A stretch of DNA of 36,378 bases. It comes from Pseudomonadota bacterium (GTDB taxonomy: Bacteria; Pseudomonadota; Gammaproteobacteria; Burkholderiales; JAJZUU01). The translations under genes and the position numbers were made by a program. The notes beneath the pieces are model-generated. The model ran no database searches, was not told the origin of the DNA, and saw nothing but the letters and a program-made list of their open reading frames with translations. The stretch is taken from the NCBI GenBank assembly GCA_021848325.1, contig JAJZUU010000027.1, positions 1-36,378 of the forward strand. The letters run 5' to 3'. Below, in pieces: positions 26,079-34,247 of this stretch (position 1 is its first letter; each line of letters starts with the position of its first letter).

Positions 26079-27248
26079 TCACGCCACTTGGCGCGCAGCA
26101 GTGTCTTCCAGCCAGCGCCGCAGGATGCCCGCAATACGCACCGCGGCCCGGCCGTCCCAGAATTCCGGAACCCTGCCCCCCTTGCCCCCGGTGGCCAGTA
26201 CCTCCGCCACCGCGGCCCCGATCCGGGCGGGGTCCTGGCCGACCACGGTGTTGGTGCCCTCGGTGACGGTAATGGGCCGCTCGGTGTTGTTCCGGAGGGT
26301 GATGCAGGGCACCCCCAGGGCCGTGGTTTCCTCCTGGATGCCGCCGGAATCGGTGAGCACCAGCCGCGCTTCTCTCATCAGGCCCAGCATCTGCAGATAG
26401 CCCAGGGGGGGCAGGACCAGCAGGTTCTGGCTGTCCAGCAGGGTCTCCAGCCCGTGCCGCCCGATCTGGGCCCGGGTGCGGGGATGCAGGGGGAAGACGA
26501 GGGGCAGTCTGTCGCTGATCTCCCGCACCATTCCCAGCAGCGTGCGCAGCACGTACGGGTCGTCCACGTTGGAGGGGCGGTGCAGGGTGAGCACCCCGTA
26601 GCCTTCCGCGCACCCGGCAAGACCCCCCGCTGAGGTTCCAAGGGTCTGCGCCGCAGGCACGGCGCGCTCCAGGTTGCGGTGCAGGGTGTCTATCATCACG
26701 TTGCCGACGAAATGGATGCGCGGCTCCGCCACCCCTTCCCGCAGCAGGTTTTCGCGGGCATTGCGCTCGGTGGTGAACAACAGGTCGGATATCTGGTCGG
26801 TGAGCACCCGGTTGATCTCCTCCGGCATGGTGCGGTCGAAGCTGCGCAGGCCCGCTTCCACGTGCACCACCGGCACCCCCTTCTTGGCGGCCACCAGGGC
26901 GCAGGCGATGGTGGAATTCACGTCCCCCACCACCAGCACCGCCGCCGGACACTCCGCATCCAGCACCGGCTCGAAGCGGCGCATGATCTCCGCGGTCTGC
27001 ACCGCGTGAGAGGCGGAGCCCACCTCCAGGTTGAGGTCCGGCAACGGGATGCCCAGTTCCCGGAAGAACTGCTGGTTCATGGCGGCGTCGTAATGCTGGC
27101 CGGTGTGCAGCAGTCTGGCCGGGATCGGTCCCGCGCCCTTGAGCGCCGCCATGATCGGCGCAATCTTCATGAAGTTCGGGCGCGCGCCCACCACGCACAG
27201 GATGCCGCCGGCGCGAGGGTTGCGATTAGGGGCGGCGCTATTGGACAT
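26079..27248 (-). CDS. wecB: UDP-N-acetylglucosamine 2-epimerase (non-hydrolysing)
   Basis: WecB interconverts UDP-GlcNAc and UDP-ManNAc, supplying ManNAc-derived sugars. The start ILCVVGARPNFMKIAPI is the family signature. The central HVEAGLRSFDRTMPEEINR carries active-site His, Glu and Arg residues. GVLTLHRPSNVDD and LTDSGGIQEE are the two late UDP-binding motifs. The length (389 residues) is normal. The start overlaps the end of the ATPase gene by 11 bases and its stop lies 14 bases before the deacetylase. No UDP-ManNAc dehydrogenase is in the window, so either ManNAc is used directly or WecC lies elsewhere. Confidence 0.95.
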   Translation of the reverse strand: MSNSAAPNRNPRAGGILCVVGARPNFMKIAPIMAALKGAGPIPARLLHTGQHYDAAMNQQFFRELGIPLPDLNLEVGSASHAVQTAEIMRRFEPVLDAECPAAVLVVGDVNSTIACALVAAKKGVPVVHVEAGLRSFDRTMPEEINRVLTDQISDLLFTTERNARENLLREGVAEPRIHFVGNVMIDTLHRNLERAVPAAQTLGTSAGGLAGCAEGYGVLTLHRPSNVDDPYVLRTLLGMVREISDRLPLVFPLHPRTRAQIGRHGLETLLDSQNLLVLPPLGYLQMLGLMREARLVLTDSGGIQEETTALGVPCITLRNNTERPITVTEGTNTVVGQDPARIGAAVAEVLATGGKGGRVPEFWDGRAAVRIAGILRRWLEDTAARQVA

Positions 27249-28221
27249 GTTCCTGGCTGGCCTCGGTGGCGTGGAACAGGAGCTTGCGCATCATGGTCAT
27301 CATGCGGTTCAGGGTGGCCTCCATGTTTTCCAGCCTGCGGGTGAGGTCGGCGAGATCCGCGCTTTCGTCCCACGGGCCGATGTTGGCGCGGGCAGGCGCC
27401 TCCCCGTAAGCGACCTCCTGCATCAGGTCGTGGATGACCTGCTGCACGGTGTCCCGGTCGAAGGCGTGCTTTTCTTCGAGGAAGCCCAGCAGCAGCAGGC
27501 GGTCGCACAGGTTATTGATCTTCCTGGGGATGCCGCCCGTGTATTCGTGCAACAACTGGAAGGCCTCGTCGCTGATCGCCGGGTCCCCCTGCCAGCCCAC
27601 CAGTTCCAGGCGGTGCAGGACATAGGCCCGGGTCTCGGCACCATCCATCGGGCCGAGATGGTAGGAGGCCACCACCCGCTGCCGCAACTGCTGCATTTCT
27701 TCGCTTTGCAGGGTCCTGCGGAACTCCGGCTGCCCCAGCAGGAAGCTTTGCACCAGGGGCTTTTCTCCGGCCTGGAAGTTGGACAGCATGCGCAGTTCCT
27801 CCACTGCCCGGGGGGCCAGGTTTTGCGCCTCGTCCACCACCAGCAGGGTGCGCTTGCCCTGCCTCGCGGTGGCGAGCAACTGTTTCTCCAGGTTCTTCAG
27901 CAGGGCCGCCTTGCTCAGGCCCTCGTGACTGACGCCGAAGGCGGCGGCGACCACGCGCAGGGTATCGTCGGCATCCAGTTGGGTGCTCACCAACTGGGCC
28001 GCTACCACGTTCTCGTGTTCCAGCTTGCGGAACAGGTTGCGCACCAGCATGGTCTTGCCGGCACCCACTTCGCCGGTGATGACGATGAAGCCCTCACCCT
28101 TGCTCAGCCCGTATTCGAGATAGGCCATGGCGCGCTTGTGGCCCTTGCTGCCGAAGAAAAAGCGCGGGTCGGGATTGAGCTGGAAAGGCTTGGCCCGCAG
28201 CCTGTAGAAGGATTCGTACAT
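27238..28221 (-). CDS. XrtA-associated ExeA-like ATPase
   Basis: A 327-residue AAA ATPase of the ExeA/general secretion type found in PEP-CTERM exopolysaccharide loci. It opens YESFYRLRAKPFQLNPDPRF, with Walker A GEVGAGKT at 50-57 and Walker B LLVVDEAQNL around 126-135. The helical lid segment near the end (KINNLCDRLLLLGF) is also typical. After it comes a low-complexity helix, LTRRLENMEATLNRMMTMM, that may form a coiled coil for oligomerisation. It likely energises or positions the export machinery; its exact role is unproven. It follows the outer-membrane protein gene by 12 bases. Confidence 0.93.
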   Translation of the reverse strand: MYESFYRLRAKPFQLNPDPRFFFGSKGHKRAMAYLEYGLSKGEGFIVITGEVGAGKTMLVRNLFRKLEHENVVAAQLVSTQLDADDTLRVVAAAFGVSHEGLSKAALLKNLEKQLLATARQGKRTLLVVDEAQNLAPRAVEELRMLSNFQAGEKPLVQSFLLGQPEFRRTLQSEEMQQLRQRVVASYHLGPMDGAETRAYVLHRLELVGWQGDPAISDEAFQLLHEYTGGIPRKINNLCDRLLLLGFLEEKHAFDRDTVQQVIHDLMQEVAYGEAPARANIGPWDESADLADLTRRLENMEATLNRMMTMMRKLLFHATEASQEHVQ

Positions 28222-28233
28222 CTGCCGGGCTCC

Positions 28234-29751
28234 CTAGAAGGTCATGTATACCCGGGCGACGATGGCGTTTTCCTGGTAGTCGCTGCCGGGCTGGTTGGAG
28301 TCTCGTTCCTGATGGCGCAGTTCCACGGAGCCGTTCACCTTGGGCTGGAATTTCCGGGTCAGGATCGCCCTGATGTAGCGCAGGTTGTCCGTCCGGTCGC
28401 TGGCCGGCATCTCTATGCGCGACCAGCCTGCGCTCAGGGTGGAGGTGGTGCGCCCCGCGAAGCGCCAGTTCCACGAGGCGTCGCCGCCATACTGGTTGAC
28501 GCTGGTGCCGCTCAACTGCTGGTCCTGGGTGGTGTGATAGGTGCTCAGGCTGACCATGCTCTTGCCGGTATGGATGCCGACCGAGCCGCTCAAGCGCTTG
28601 TAGATGATAGTCTCGTCGGTGAGGTACGGGATGTCGAAGGTGGACAGCAGCGGCCGGCCGGTGGCCGGGTCTATCTGCACGAATTTCTGGCCGGTGGTGG
28701 GGTCCGTGTAGACGATGAAGCCGGTCACCGGCATCAGTTCCAATGCGCGCACGCTGGTCACATCCTGGCTGTAGGCGGCATTCCAGGTAGTCAGCCGGGT
28801 ACGGTGGCTGAAGCTCAGGGAGCGGGTGGCGCCGAAGAAGCGATGGCCGTAGCTCGCATCGAGAGAGGTCCGGGCGCTGGGCGTCCAGCCGAATCCCGCA
28901 CTCCAGAACGAGCCCCCGGTGCTGGAGCCGATGGTCTGGTAACTGTTGCTCTCGTTGCCGCCGGTGGCGAATACGCGAAATTTCCGGGTCAGGCGGTAGC
29001 CCACGGTCCCGGATATGTTTTGGAAGTCGGTATCGGGGGCGGCGCCGTAGTGTGCCTTTCGGTTGCTGTAGTTGGCCCCCCAGAACACATCGTTGAAGGC
29101 CGGGCCGCTGTTCAGCGCGAGATTGATCCCGTCGCCCGAGCTGTTGGAGCCGCCGTCGACGTAGTGCACCTCGTCGTGGGTATAACGCACCTCGGTGCTG
29201 GCGAAACTTCCGAAACGGTGGCGCAGATAGGGGCTCACGCTCAAGGTGCCGACCGTGGTGATATTGCCCGTAGCGGTGGTGGTGTCCACACCCAGCGGCC
29301 CCAGCAGGGAGATGTTTTGCTGGCTGATGTTGGCCCGGGCGTCGACGAAAAAGGTCTGCTTCACCAGCTCGGCGTTGGCATCCGCCGCCAGTTGGTGGTA
29401 GATCGTGTTGCCGGCGGTGTCGCCGGTGCGGAACAGCGCTTGCAGGCTGTAGTCGAGATGGAATTTGACTCGCGCGCCGCTGCTCCGTATCGATACGCCC
29501 GGGCTGACCTCGGTCACGAAGGCGCCCTGTTCCTGCCCCGCCGGGGCGAGGCTGATGTTGTCGCTGTAGGTCTCGCTGGCGGTCAGGCTGGGCACGACCT
29601 TCAAGTCCGCCGCCAGCAGGCCGGAAGGGCTTATCGCGAGCAGGGCGGCCAGCAGGCGCGCGCACGGACGCAGGACAAAGCCCACGGGCGGGGTGCCCCG
29701 GGAACTGCCCGGCGTGTGCCTAGCTCCCGTATCCGCCATAGTAGTAACCAT
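28234..29751 (-). CDS. PEP-CTERM system-associated outer membrane beta-barrel protein
   Basis: A 505-residue exported protein. After a basic and hydrophobic leader (RLLAALLAISPSGLLAA) the mature part begins ADLKVVPSLTASETYSDNISL, the usual opening of the XrtA-associated outer membrane protein family. The rest alternates hydrophobic and polar residues with many Tyr, Gly, Asn and Ser, consistent with many beta strands, and ends with an aromatic residue (ARVYMTF), as outer-membrane barrels do. It probably forms a pore or assembly scaffold for the polysaccharide. ATG at 29751 is chosen since GGAG lies nine bases upstream; 29739 is possible. Either start overlaps the kinase gene. Confidence 0.9.
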   Translation of the reverse strand: MVTTMADTGARHTPGSSRGTPPVGFVLRPCARLLAALLAISPSGLLAADLKVVPSLTASETYSDNISLAPAGQEQGAFVTEVSPGVSIRSSGARVKFHLDYSLQALFRTGDTAGNTIYHQLAADANAELVKQTFFVDARANISQQNISLLGPLGVDTTTATGNITTVGTLSVSPYLRHRFGSFASTEVRYTHDEVHYVDGGSNSSGDGINLALNSGPAFNDVFWGANYSNRKAHYGAAPDTDFQNISGTVGYRLTRKFRVFATGGNESNSYQTIGSSTGGSFWSAGFGWTPSARTSLDASYGHRFFGATRSLSFSHRTRLTTWNAAYSQDVTSVRALELMPVTGFIVYTDPTTGQKFVQIDPATGRPLLSTFDIPYLTDETIIYKRLSGSVGIHTGKSMVSLSTYHTTQDQQLSGTSVNQYGGDASWNWRFAGRTTSTLSAGWSRIEMPASDRTDNLRYIRAILTRKFQPKVNGSVELRHQERDSNQPGSDYQENAIVARVYMTF

Positions 29752-30652
29752 AGTAGTTGGCTCCGGGCAGGGGGGTGGCCTTGTTCAGCAGCATGCCCAC
29801 CACCTCGCACGACTCGATCTGGGCCAGGGCCTCCTTCAGCGCTTCCTGGGGGGTCCTTTCCGCCTCCACCACCATCACGATCTGGCCCATGTGGGTCGCC
29901 AGCACGCTGGACTCGGTGGTGGACAGCAAGGGGGGGGAATCAAAGATGACCAGACGGTCCGGGTAGCGCTGGGAGATTTCACTGATCAGGCTATCCATGG
30001 CCTCGCTGGCCAAAAGCTCGGTGGCCCGGCGGTAGGTGCGTCCGGCGGGCAGGATGGTGAGTTTCTCCACATCCGTTCTGATCAGCACATCCGCCAGGGT
30101 CAGATGATCGTCCCGCAGCACGTCGAGCAGCCCCTTTTCCACCTCGAGGCCGAGATAGTCCGGGATGCGCGGCTTGGCCACATCGGCATCCACCAGCAGC
30201 ACGGTGCGGTCCATCTCCATGGCGATGCTGATGGCCAGGTTGATGGCGCAGAAGGTCTTGCCTTCCCCGGGCAGCGCGCTGGTCACCATGATCATGTTGC
30301 CTTTGTCGATGGGGGCGCCCCCCTGGCCGAAGGCATTGGCCAGAAGCGGGCGCTTGATCAGCCTGAATTCCTCCGCCATCTGGCTGCGCTCGTCAGCCGG
30401 CGTGATCATCCCGACCCGCTTGAGCCGGGCCAGGCTGATGGACTGCTGTCTCGCGGGCGCGCTCTCCGCGGCCTCCGGTTCTGGGGCGGGGACGGGCTCG
30501 TGCCGCTGATCGGAGACCGCCTGCTCCTTGTCGAACGCCTTCTCGATCAGGCTGCCGCCATCGGCCGGCCCGGAACCGGCGCCAGGGCCGATATCGGCGC
30601 CGACCGCCCCCGGGGGCGTTGCCTTGTTGACGGCTTTCTCAATGATGCTCAT
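29720..30652 (-). CDS. XrtA-associated tyrosine autokinase (BY-kinase)
   Basis: A cytoplasmic bacterial tyrosine kinase of 310 residues working with the separate chain-length protein. Walker A SALPGEGKT is at 125-133, Walker A' VLLVDADVAKP at 151-161, and Walker B LVIFDSPPLL at 234-243 (Asp238). An acidic Pro-rich linker (about 20-70) precedes the kinase domain. The C-terminus is a tyrosine cluster with six Tyr in the last eleven residues (299-310), the usual autophosphorylation tail. Phosphorylation state of such tails controls polymer length in related systems. The tail coding region overlaps the start of the outer-membrane protein gene by 32 bases. Confidence 0.94.
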   Translation of the reverse strand: MSIIEKAVNKATPPGAVGADIGPGAGSGPADGGSLIEKAFDKEQAVSDQRHEPVPAPEPEAAESAPARQQSISLARLKRVGMITPADERSQMAEEFRLIKRPLLANAFGQGGAPIDKGNMIMVTSALPGEGKTFCAINLAISIAMEMDRTVLLVDADVAKPRIPDYLGLEVEKGLLDVLRDDHLTLADVLIRTDVEKLTILPAGRTYRRATELLASEAMDSLISEISQRYPDRLVIFDSPPLLSTTESSVLATHMGQIVMVVEAERTPQEALKEALAQIESCEVVGMLLNKATPLPGANYYGYYYGGYGS

Positions 30653-30678
30653 GGATCGTTCTCCTCAGGCCCGAAGCG

Positions 30679-32220
30679 CTACGCTGTCCGTGCCAGGATG
30701 AGTTGCAGCGCGACCAGCACGCCGTAAGCGCCCAGCAATCCCACAAAGGACAGGATGTATGCCAGCAGGCCCTTGCGTTTTTTTCGTTTCGCCTCGTCCG
30801 TCTGGATCAGGGTAACGCTGCCCAGCAGGGGAAACCCGCTGATCTCCCGCAGGGCGCGCCGGTCATCGACGGTGCGGCGGATCTGGCCCACCATGAAGGC
30901 CACGGCGACGCCGCCGGCGATCGCCCCCAGCAGCACCAGGGAGAGCAGCAACGGGCGGTTGGGCCAGGCGGGCGTGAGCGGGACCCGGGGCGGGTCGATC
31001 ACCCGGAAATCCACCACGTCGGTCTTGGTCTCCAGTTCGCCGGACATGGCGGCGGACTCCCTCCGCGCCAGCAACGACTGGTAGTTGCTCTGGTAGACGC
31101 TGTAATCCCGCATCAGCGCCTTATATTCCTGATCCACGAGGGGAATGCGGTCGGCGGCCGCCTTGAGCCGGGCGTAGCGCCCCTGATATTCGTTCAGGCG
31201 GGCGCGCAAGGCGGCCACGTTGGCGTCGGCCTCCGCCAGGGCGATGGTCAGTTGCTGATACACCGGATTTTGCGCCTGGGCAGCCGAGGGGCCGGATTTG
31301 GCCAGCTTGGCCTCCCGTTTCTTCTGCTCCTCCAGTTGGGCGATCAGCCGTTTGATGCCGATGACGTCAGGATACTGGTCGGTGTAGCGCAGCCGAAGGT
31401 CGTCCAGTTGGGACTGCAGCGATTTGATGCGGGCGTCGATCACCGGGTCCGCGGGAGGGGCGAGATCGGCCGACGATGCGGTATCCTGTTCCCCGGTATC
31501 GGACAACTGGCGCTTCATCTGGTCGCGCCGGTTCTCCGCCTCGCGCAGGTCCAGTTGGGCCTGGTTGATCTGGTCGTTCATCGCGGAAAGCTGAGAATAG
31601 TAGCCGCCCCCCTCGCCCGGCATCGTGCCCATATGATTGCGCTTGAACTCCGTCAAGGCCTTGTCTGCGGCATTCAGCTTGTCTTCGTAGTCCTTGAGCT
31701 GGCCCTCGATGAATTTCTGCGATGATCGGATGTCTTTCCTCGTCCCCCCGAGGCTGCTTTCCATGAAGATGGTGAGCAGCGCCTGGACCACACGCTTGGC
31801 GACATTGGGGTCCCTGTTCTGATAGGCGATGGTGTAGAGATTGTCCCTCCCCGTCCCCTGCAGGCTGATATGGGCCGCCAGTTCGTTGAGCAACTCCTCC
31901 GTCTGCCCCGGCGACTTCGCCCTCAGATCCAGGTCGGTCATGCGCGCCACTTTCTCCAGATTGGGGCGGCTGATCAGGGTGCGGGTCATCATGCTGACCT
32001 GCTGGTCGAAGTTGGGCTGCACCGCCAGCCCGGACAGCAGCGGCCGCAGCAGGCTCTGGGTATCCACGAATACGCGGGCGGCGGCCTCATAGCGGTCCGG
32101 CAGGGTGTAGACCCAAACCCATCCGCCGATCGACACCAGCCAGGCGACTACCACAATGTACCAGCGACGGCGCCAGGTGGCCCTGAGGTAGGACATCAAC
32201 TGCGTGAGCGCTTCATGCAT
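30679..32220 (-). CDS. XrtA system polysaccharide chain length determinant protein
   Basis: This 513-residue Wzz/PCP-type inner-membrane protein sets polymer length and contacts the kinase. The first membrane segment (about 19-37, WYIVVVAWLVSIGGWVWVY) follows an Arg-rich cytoplasmic start, and the signature RYEAAARVFVDTQSLLRPLL comes just after. A long coiled-coil periplasmic region occupies about residues 150-400. A second membrane segment lies near 428-448 and a third hydrophobic stretch at the C-terminus. Ending the periplasmic domain is RVPLTPAWPNRPLL, the proline-rich motif of PCP proteins. The ATG at 32220 lacks a strong ribosome site; Met9 is an alternative. There are 26 bases to the kinase gene. 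Confidence 0.93.
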   Translation of the reverse strand: MHEALTQLMSYLRATWRRRWYIVVVAWLVSIGGWVWVYTLPDRYEAAARVFVDTQSLLRPLLSGLAVQPNFDQQVSMMTRTLISRPNLEKVARMTDLDLRAKSPGQTEELLNELAAHISLQGTGRDNLYTIAYQNRDPNVAKRVVQALLTIFMESSLGGTRKDIRSSQKFIEGQLKDYEDKLNAADKALTEFKRNHMGTMPGEGGGYYSQLSAMNDQINQAQLDLREAENRRDQMKRQLSDTGEQDTASSADLAPPADPVIDARIKSLQSQLDDLRLRYTDQYPDVIGIKRLIAQLEEQKKREAKLAKSGPSAAQAQNPVYQQLTIALAEADANVAALRARLNEYQGRYARLKAAADRIPLVDQEYKALMRDYSVYQSNYQSLLARRESAAMSGELETKTDVVDFRVIDPPRVPLTPAWPNRPLLLSLVLLGAIAGGVAVAFMVGQIRRTVDDRRALREISGFPLLGSVTLIQTDEAKRKKRKGLLAYILSFVGLLGAYGVLVALQLILARTA

Positions 32221-32355
32221 GATCTAATTAGGTTCCCAGTTTTGCGCAACGGGTTTGCGCTGTCGACGGTGCGCCGGGAGGTGCGGCCACCCGCGAGGAG
32301 AACCCGCATTTCCTCCGCGGCACGCAGGACCCGGCGAACGGCACGGGCGAGACGG
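32221..32355. other. gap between export and chain-length genes
   Basis: This is the largest gap inside the minus-strand operon (135 bases). It is GC-rich except for the 30 bases next to the chain-length gene. No stable terminator with a T run and no recognisable promoter were seen. Confidence 0.35.
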
Positions 32356-32991
32356 CTAGAACCAGCTTTCCGGAATGATGAGGACGTCGCCGGGGCGCAT
32401 TTCCACGTTGGCCGATATATCCCCGCCGTTGACCAAATCGTCCAGCCGCACCCCGAATCGTTGTTGTTTCCCGTTGACGGTGCGCAATATGACGGCCTTG
32501 TTGCCGGCGGCGAAATCGGTGATGCCTCCCACCGCGATCATCACATCGATCAGGCTCATGTGTTCACGATAGTTGAGCGCCTGCGGCTTGGTCGCCTGGC
32601 CTACCACGCGGATCTGCTGGCTGTAGGGCCCCACGCCGCCGGAGACGATGACGGTGACGATCGGGTCCTGGATGTATTTGGACAGCGCCTTCTCGATGTC
32701 CCGGGCCAGATGGGTTGGGGTCTTGCCGGCGGCGGGCAGATCCTCCACCAGATTCATGGTCATCTTCCCGTCCGGCCTGACCGGGAAGGAGCCGGAGACC
32801 TCCGGGTTGCGCCAGACGAACACGCTCACCGTATCGCCCGGTCCGATCAGATAATTCCAGTCGTATAGCTTGTCGGGGGTCGCCGGCGCCGGCGGGTAGG
32901 CCTGGGTTGCACAGCCGCCCAGCATCACCGCGAGAACCATCAGGATCGTTCCCCTTAGCGCAACCAGTTGTTTCTTGTTGAGTAGATTCAC
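32356..32991 (-). CDS. XrtA/PEP-CTERM system exopolysaccharide export lipoprotein (OPX)
   Basis: A Wza-like outer-membrane polysaccharide export protein, 211 residues and therefore of the short class lacking extra barrel-forming helices. The signal peptide ends in the lipobox MLGGC, with lipid-attachment Cys27. The poly-export domain starts YLIGPGDTVSVFVWRNPEV and contains FPVRPDGKMTMNLVEDLPA; SLBB-like sequence follows (IRVVGQATKPQALNYREHM) and the end is MRPGDVLIIPESWF. Short OPX proteins need a separate barrel partner, a role the beta-barrel protein at 28234 could fill. First gene of the operon, with a candidate sigma-54 promoter upstream. Confidence 0.94.
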   Translation of the reverse strand: MNLLNKKQLVALRGTILMVLAVMLGGCATQAYPPAPATPDKLYDWNYLIGPGDTVSVFVWRNPEVSGSFPVRPDGKMTMNLVEDLPAAGKTPTHLARDIEKALSKYIQDPIVTVIVSGGVGPYSQQIRVVGQATKPQALNYREHMSLIDVMIAVGGITDFAAGNKAVILRTVNGKQQRFGVRLDDLVNGGDISANVEMRPGDVLIIPESWF

Positions 32992-33120
32992 TGCGTCCCC
33001 TCCACTAAAACGGTCTCACGATTGTCCGGCGGCGCGGCCTTCCGCTTCCCGGCGCCTCTTCAAAAGGCCGCCTCCGCGCACTGCCGACCGGACTTCATTA
33101 TAGGCAACGGCTATCGAACT

Positions 33121-33140
33121 GCTAGCAAGAACCAGACCAA
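33121..33140 (-). promoter_or_regulatory. candidate sigma-54 promoter of the exopolysaccharide operon
   Basis: Read on the minus strand the site is TTGGTCTGGTTCTTGCT. It carries the invariant GG and GC, the preceding pyrimidine, the G ending the -24 box, and a perfect TTGCT -12 box, with 11 bases between the TGG and TTGC starts as in YTGGCACG-N4-TTGCW. The three middle -24 bases differ. Transcription would begin near 33114, leaving an untranslated leader of about 120 bases. XrtA loci are known to be governed by the PrsK/PrsR system, whose regulator is a sigma-54 activator, so the site has biological sense. Confidence 0.45.
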
Positions 33141-33291
33141 ACACCGCCGGGCCCATGGGGTCAGCCGCTCATGGCCGTCGGCGATCTTGCCCGGCGCCCG
33201 CCCGGATATCGGCTGATTTTAATTCGACAGTAGTGACGACGATTTGACAAGCCGCGGCGGCGTCCCGGGTCGGATCCGAGCGGGCTTCGGG

Positions 33292-33297
33292 TATAAT
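33292..33297 (+). promoter_or_regulatory. probable sigma-70 -10 box of the ferredoxin gene
   Basis: A perfect TATAAT lies 33 bases before the ATG at 33330. No good -35 sits at 16-18 bases upstream; the TTGACA at 33244-33249 is far too distant (42 bases). Placement just before the gene supports use, but strength is uncertain. Confidence 0.35.
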
Positions 33298-33329
33298 GAG
33301 TGCTGTTTCTTCTCCCCATGTGAGCCCCC

Positions 33330-33638
33330 ATGAGCTACTACGAAAGGCATGTCTTCTTCTGCACCAACCGCCGCGAGCAGGGAGCGGCGTGCTGCGCCGG
33401 CCACGGCGCCCAGGAACTGCGCGACTACGCCAAGCAGCGGATCAAGGCGCTTGGCCTCGACGGCAAGGGCAAGGTGCGCGTCAACAGCGCGGGCTGTCTC
33501 GGCCGCTGCGACGAAGGCCCCACCCTGGTGGTCTATCCGGAGGCGGTGTGGTACACCTATGTGGACCAGGCCGATATCGACGACATCGTCGAGCAGCACC
33601 TCCGTCACGGCCGCGTGGTCGAGCGGCTCAGGATCTAG
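33330..33638 (+). CDS. [2Fe-2S] thioredoxin-like ferredoxin
   Basis: A 102-residue thioredoxin-fold [2Fe-2S] ferredoxin. The cluster ligands are Cys11 in FFCTNRREQGAACC, a Cys of the pair at 21-22, and the two of GCLGRC near 51-55, matching the family C-x10-C ... C-x3-C. FYERHVFFC-type openings and the C-terminal VYPEAVWYTYVDQADIDDIV are also typical. It is a cytoplasmic electron carrier or cluster-binding protein of unknown partner. It starts a four-gene plus-strand run; the next gene follows after six bases. Confidence 0.9.
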   Translation: MSYYERHVFFCTNRREQGAACCAGHGAQELRDYAKQRIKALGLDGKGKVRVNSAGCLGRCDEGPTLVVYPEAVWYTYVDQADIDDIVEQHLRHGRVVERLRI

Positions 33639-33644
33639 CCCGGC

Positions 33645-34247
33645 GTGACGCGCTACAAGCTGCGCATTCCCGCCCCCGGCGGACGCATCGAGACCGTGGT
33701 CAACGACCCGGGGCCTGCCCGCAAGGGCCTCGCCCTGGTGGCGCACCCCCACCCCCTGCACGGGGGGACCCTGGACAACAAGGTGGTGCAGACCGTGGCC
33801 GATACCCTGCTGGGGCTCGACTACGTGGCGGTGCGCCCCAATTTTCGCGGCGTGGGCCAGAGCGAGGGCGATTACGACCACGGCCGCGGCGAGGTGGAGG
33901 ACATGCTGGCCATTGCCGAATTCGTGTCCGCCCGCTACCCATCCCTGCCCTGGGTGCTGGCGGGATTTTCTTTCGGCGCCTACGTCCAGAGCCGGGTGCG
34001 GCAAAGGCTTCCGGCCAGGGCGCTGGTCCTCGTCGGCCCGGCGGTGAACCTGTTCGATTTCGGCCAAGTCCCGCCCGACACCCTGGTGATTCACGGCGAG
34101 CACGATGAGTTGGTGCCGTTGTCCGCTCTCCGGGCCTGGGCCCAGCCCCAGGGCATCGAGGTGGCGGTGGTCCCCGGCGCCGGCCATTTCTTCCACGGCA
34201 AACTGGGAGATCTCAAGCGGACCATGGAGCGGTTATGCCGCTGCTGA
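33645..34247 (+). CDS. alpha/beta hydrolase (COG2945-type)
   Basis: A small 200-residue alpha/beta hydrolase. The oxyanion strand reads [19 protein letters not shown], a hallmark of this group. The nucleophile elbow is GFSFG, the acid is in [10 protein letters not shown] and the catalytic histidine in GAGHFFHG. The start is GTG at 33645, six bases after the ferredoxin stop; no ATG is available upstream in frame. The end overlaps the ABC ATPase gene by 13 bases. Substrate is unknown; members are generally annotated as esterase-like. Confidence 0.9.
   Translation: MTRYKLRIPAPGGRIETVVNDPGPARKGLALVAHPHPLHGGTLDNKVVQTVADTLLGLDYVAVRPNFRGVGQSEGDYDHGRGEVEDMLAIAEFVSARYPSLPWVLAGFSFGAYVQSRVRQRLPARALVLVGPAVNLFDFGQVPPDTLVIHGEHDELVPLSALRAWAQPQGIEVAVVPGAGHFFHGKLGDLKRTMERLCRC

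Larger units (their letters stand above)
32992..33329. other. 338-bp divergent regulatory region
   Basis: This separates the start of the exopolysaccharide operon (minus) from the ferredoxin gene (plus). It contains the candidate sigma-54 promoter at 33121-33140 and a -10-like box at 33292-33297, both listed separately. No coding frame looks real; the small open frame at 33022-33216 has no codon pattern or ribosome site to support it. Confidence 0.5.

Noticed and set aside
27103-29949. 948-codon plus-strand open frame opposite the ATPase and outer-membrane protein genes
   Set aside because: It lies antisense to three well-recognised genes and its translation is low-complexity (Gln/His/Gly/Ala rich), as expected for antisense of GC-rich coding DNA.
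33244-33297. TTGACA (33244) and TATAAT (33292) as a single sigma-70 promoter
   Set aside because: They are 42 bases apart, far beyond the 16-18 base spacing; only the -10 box was kept.
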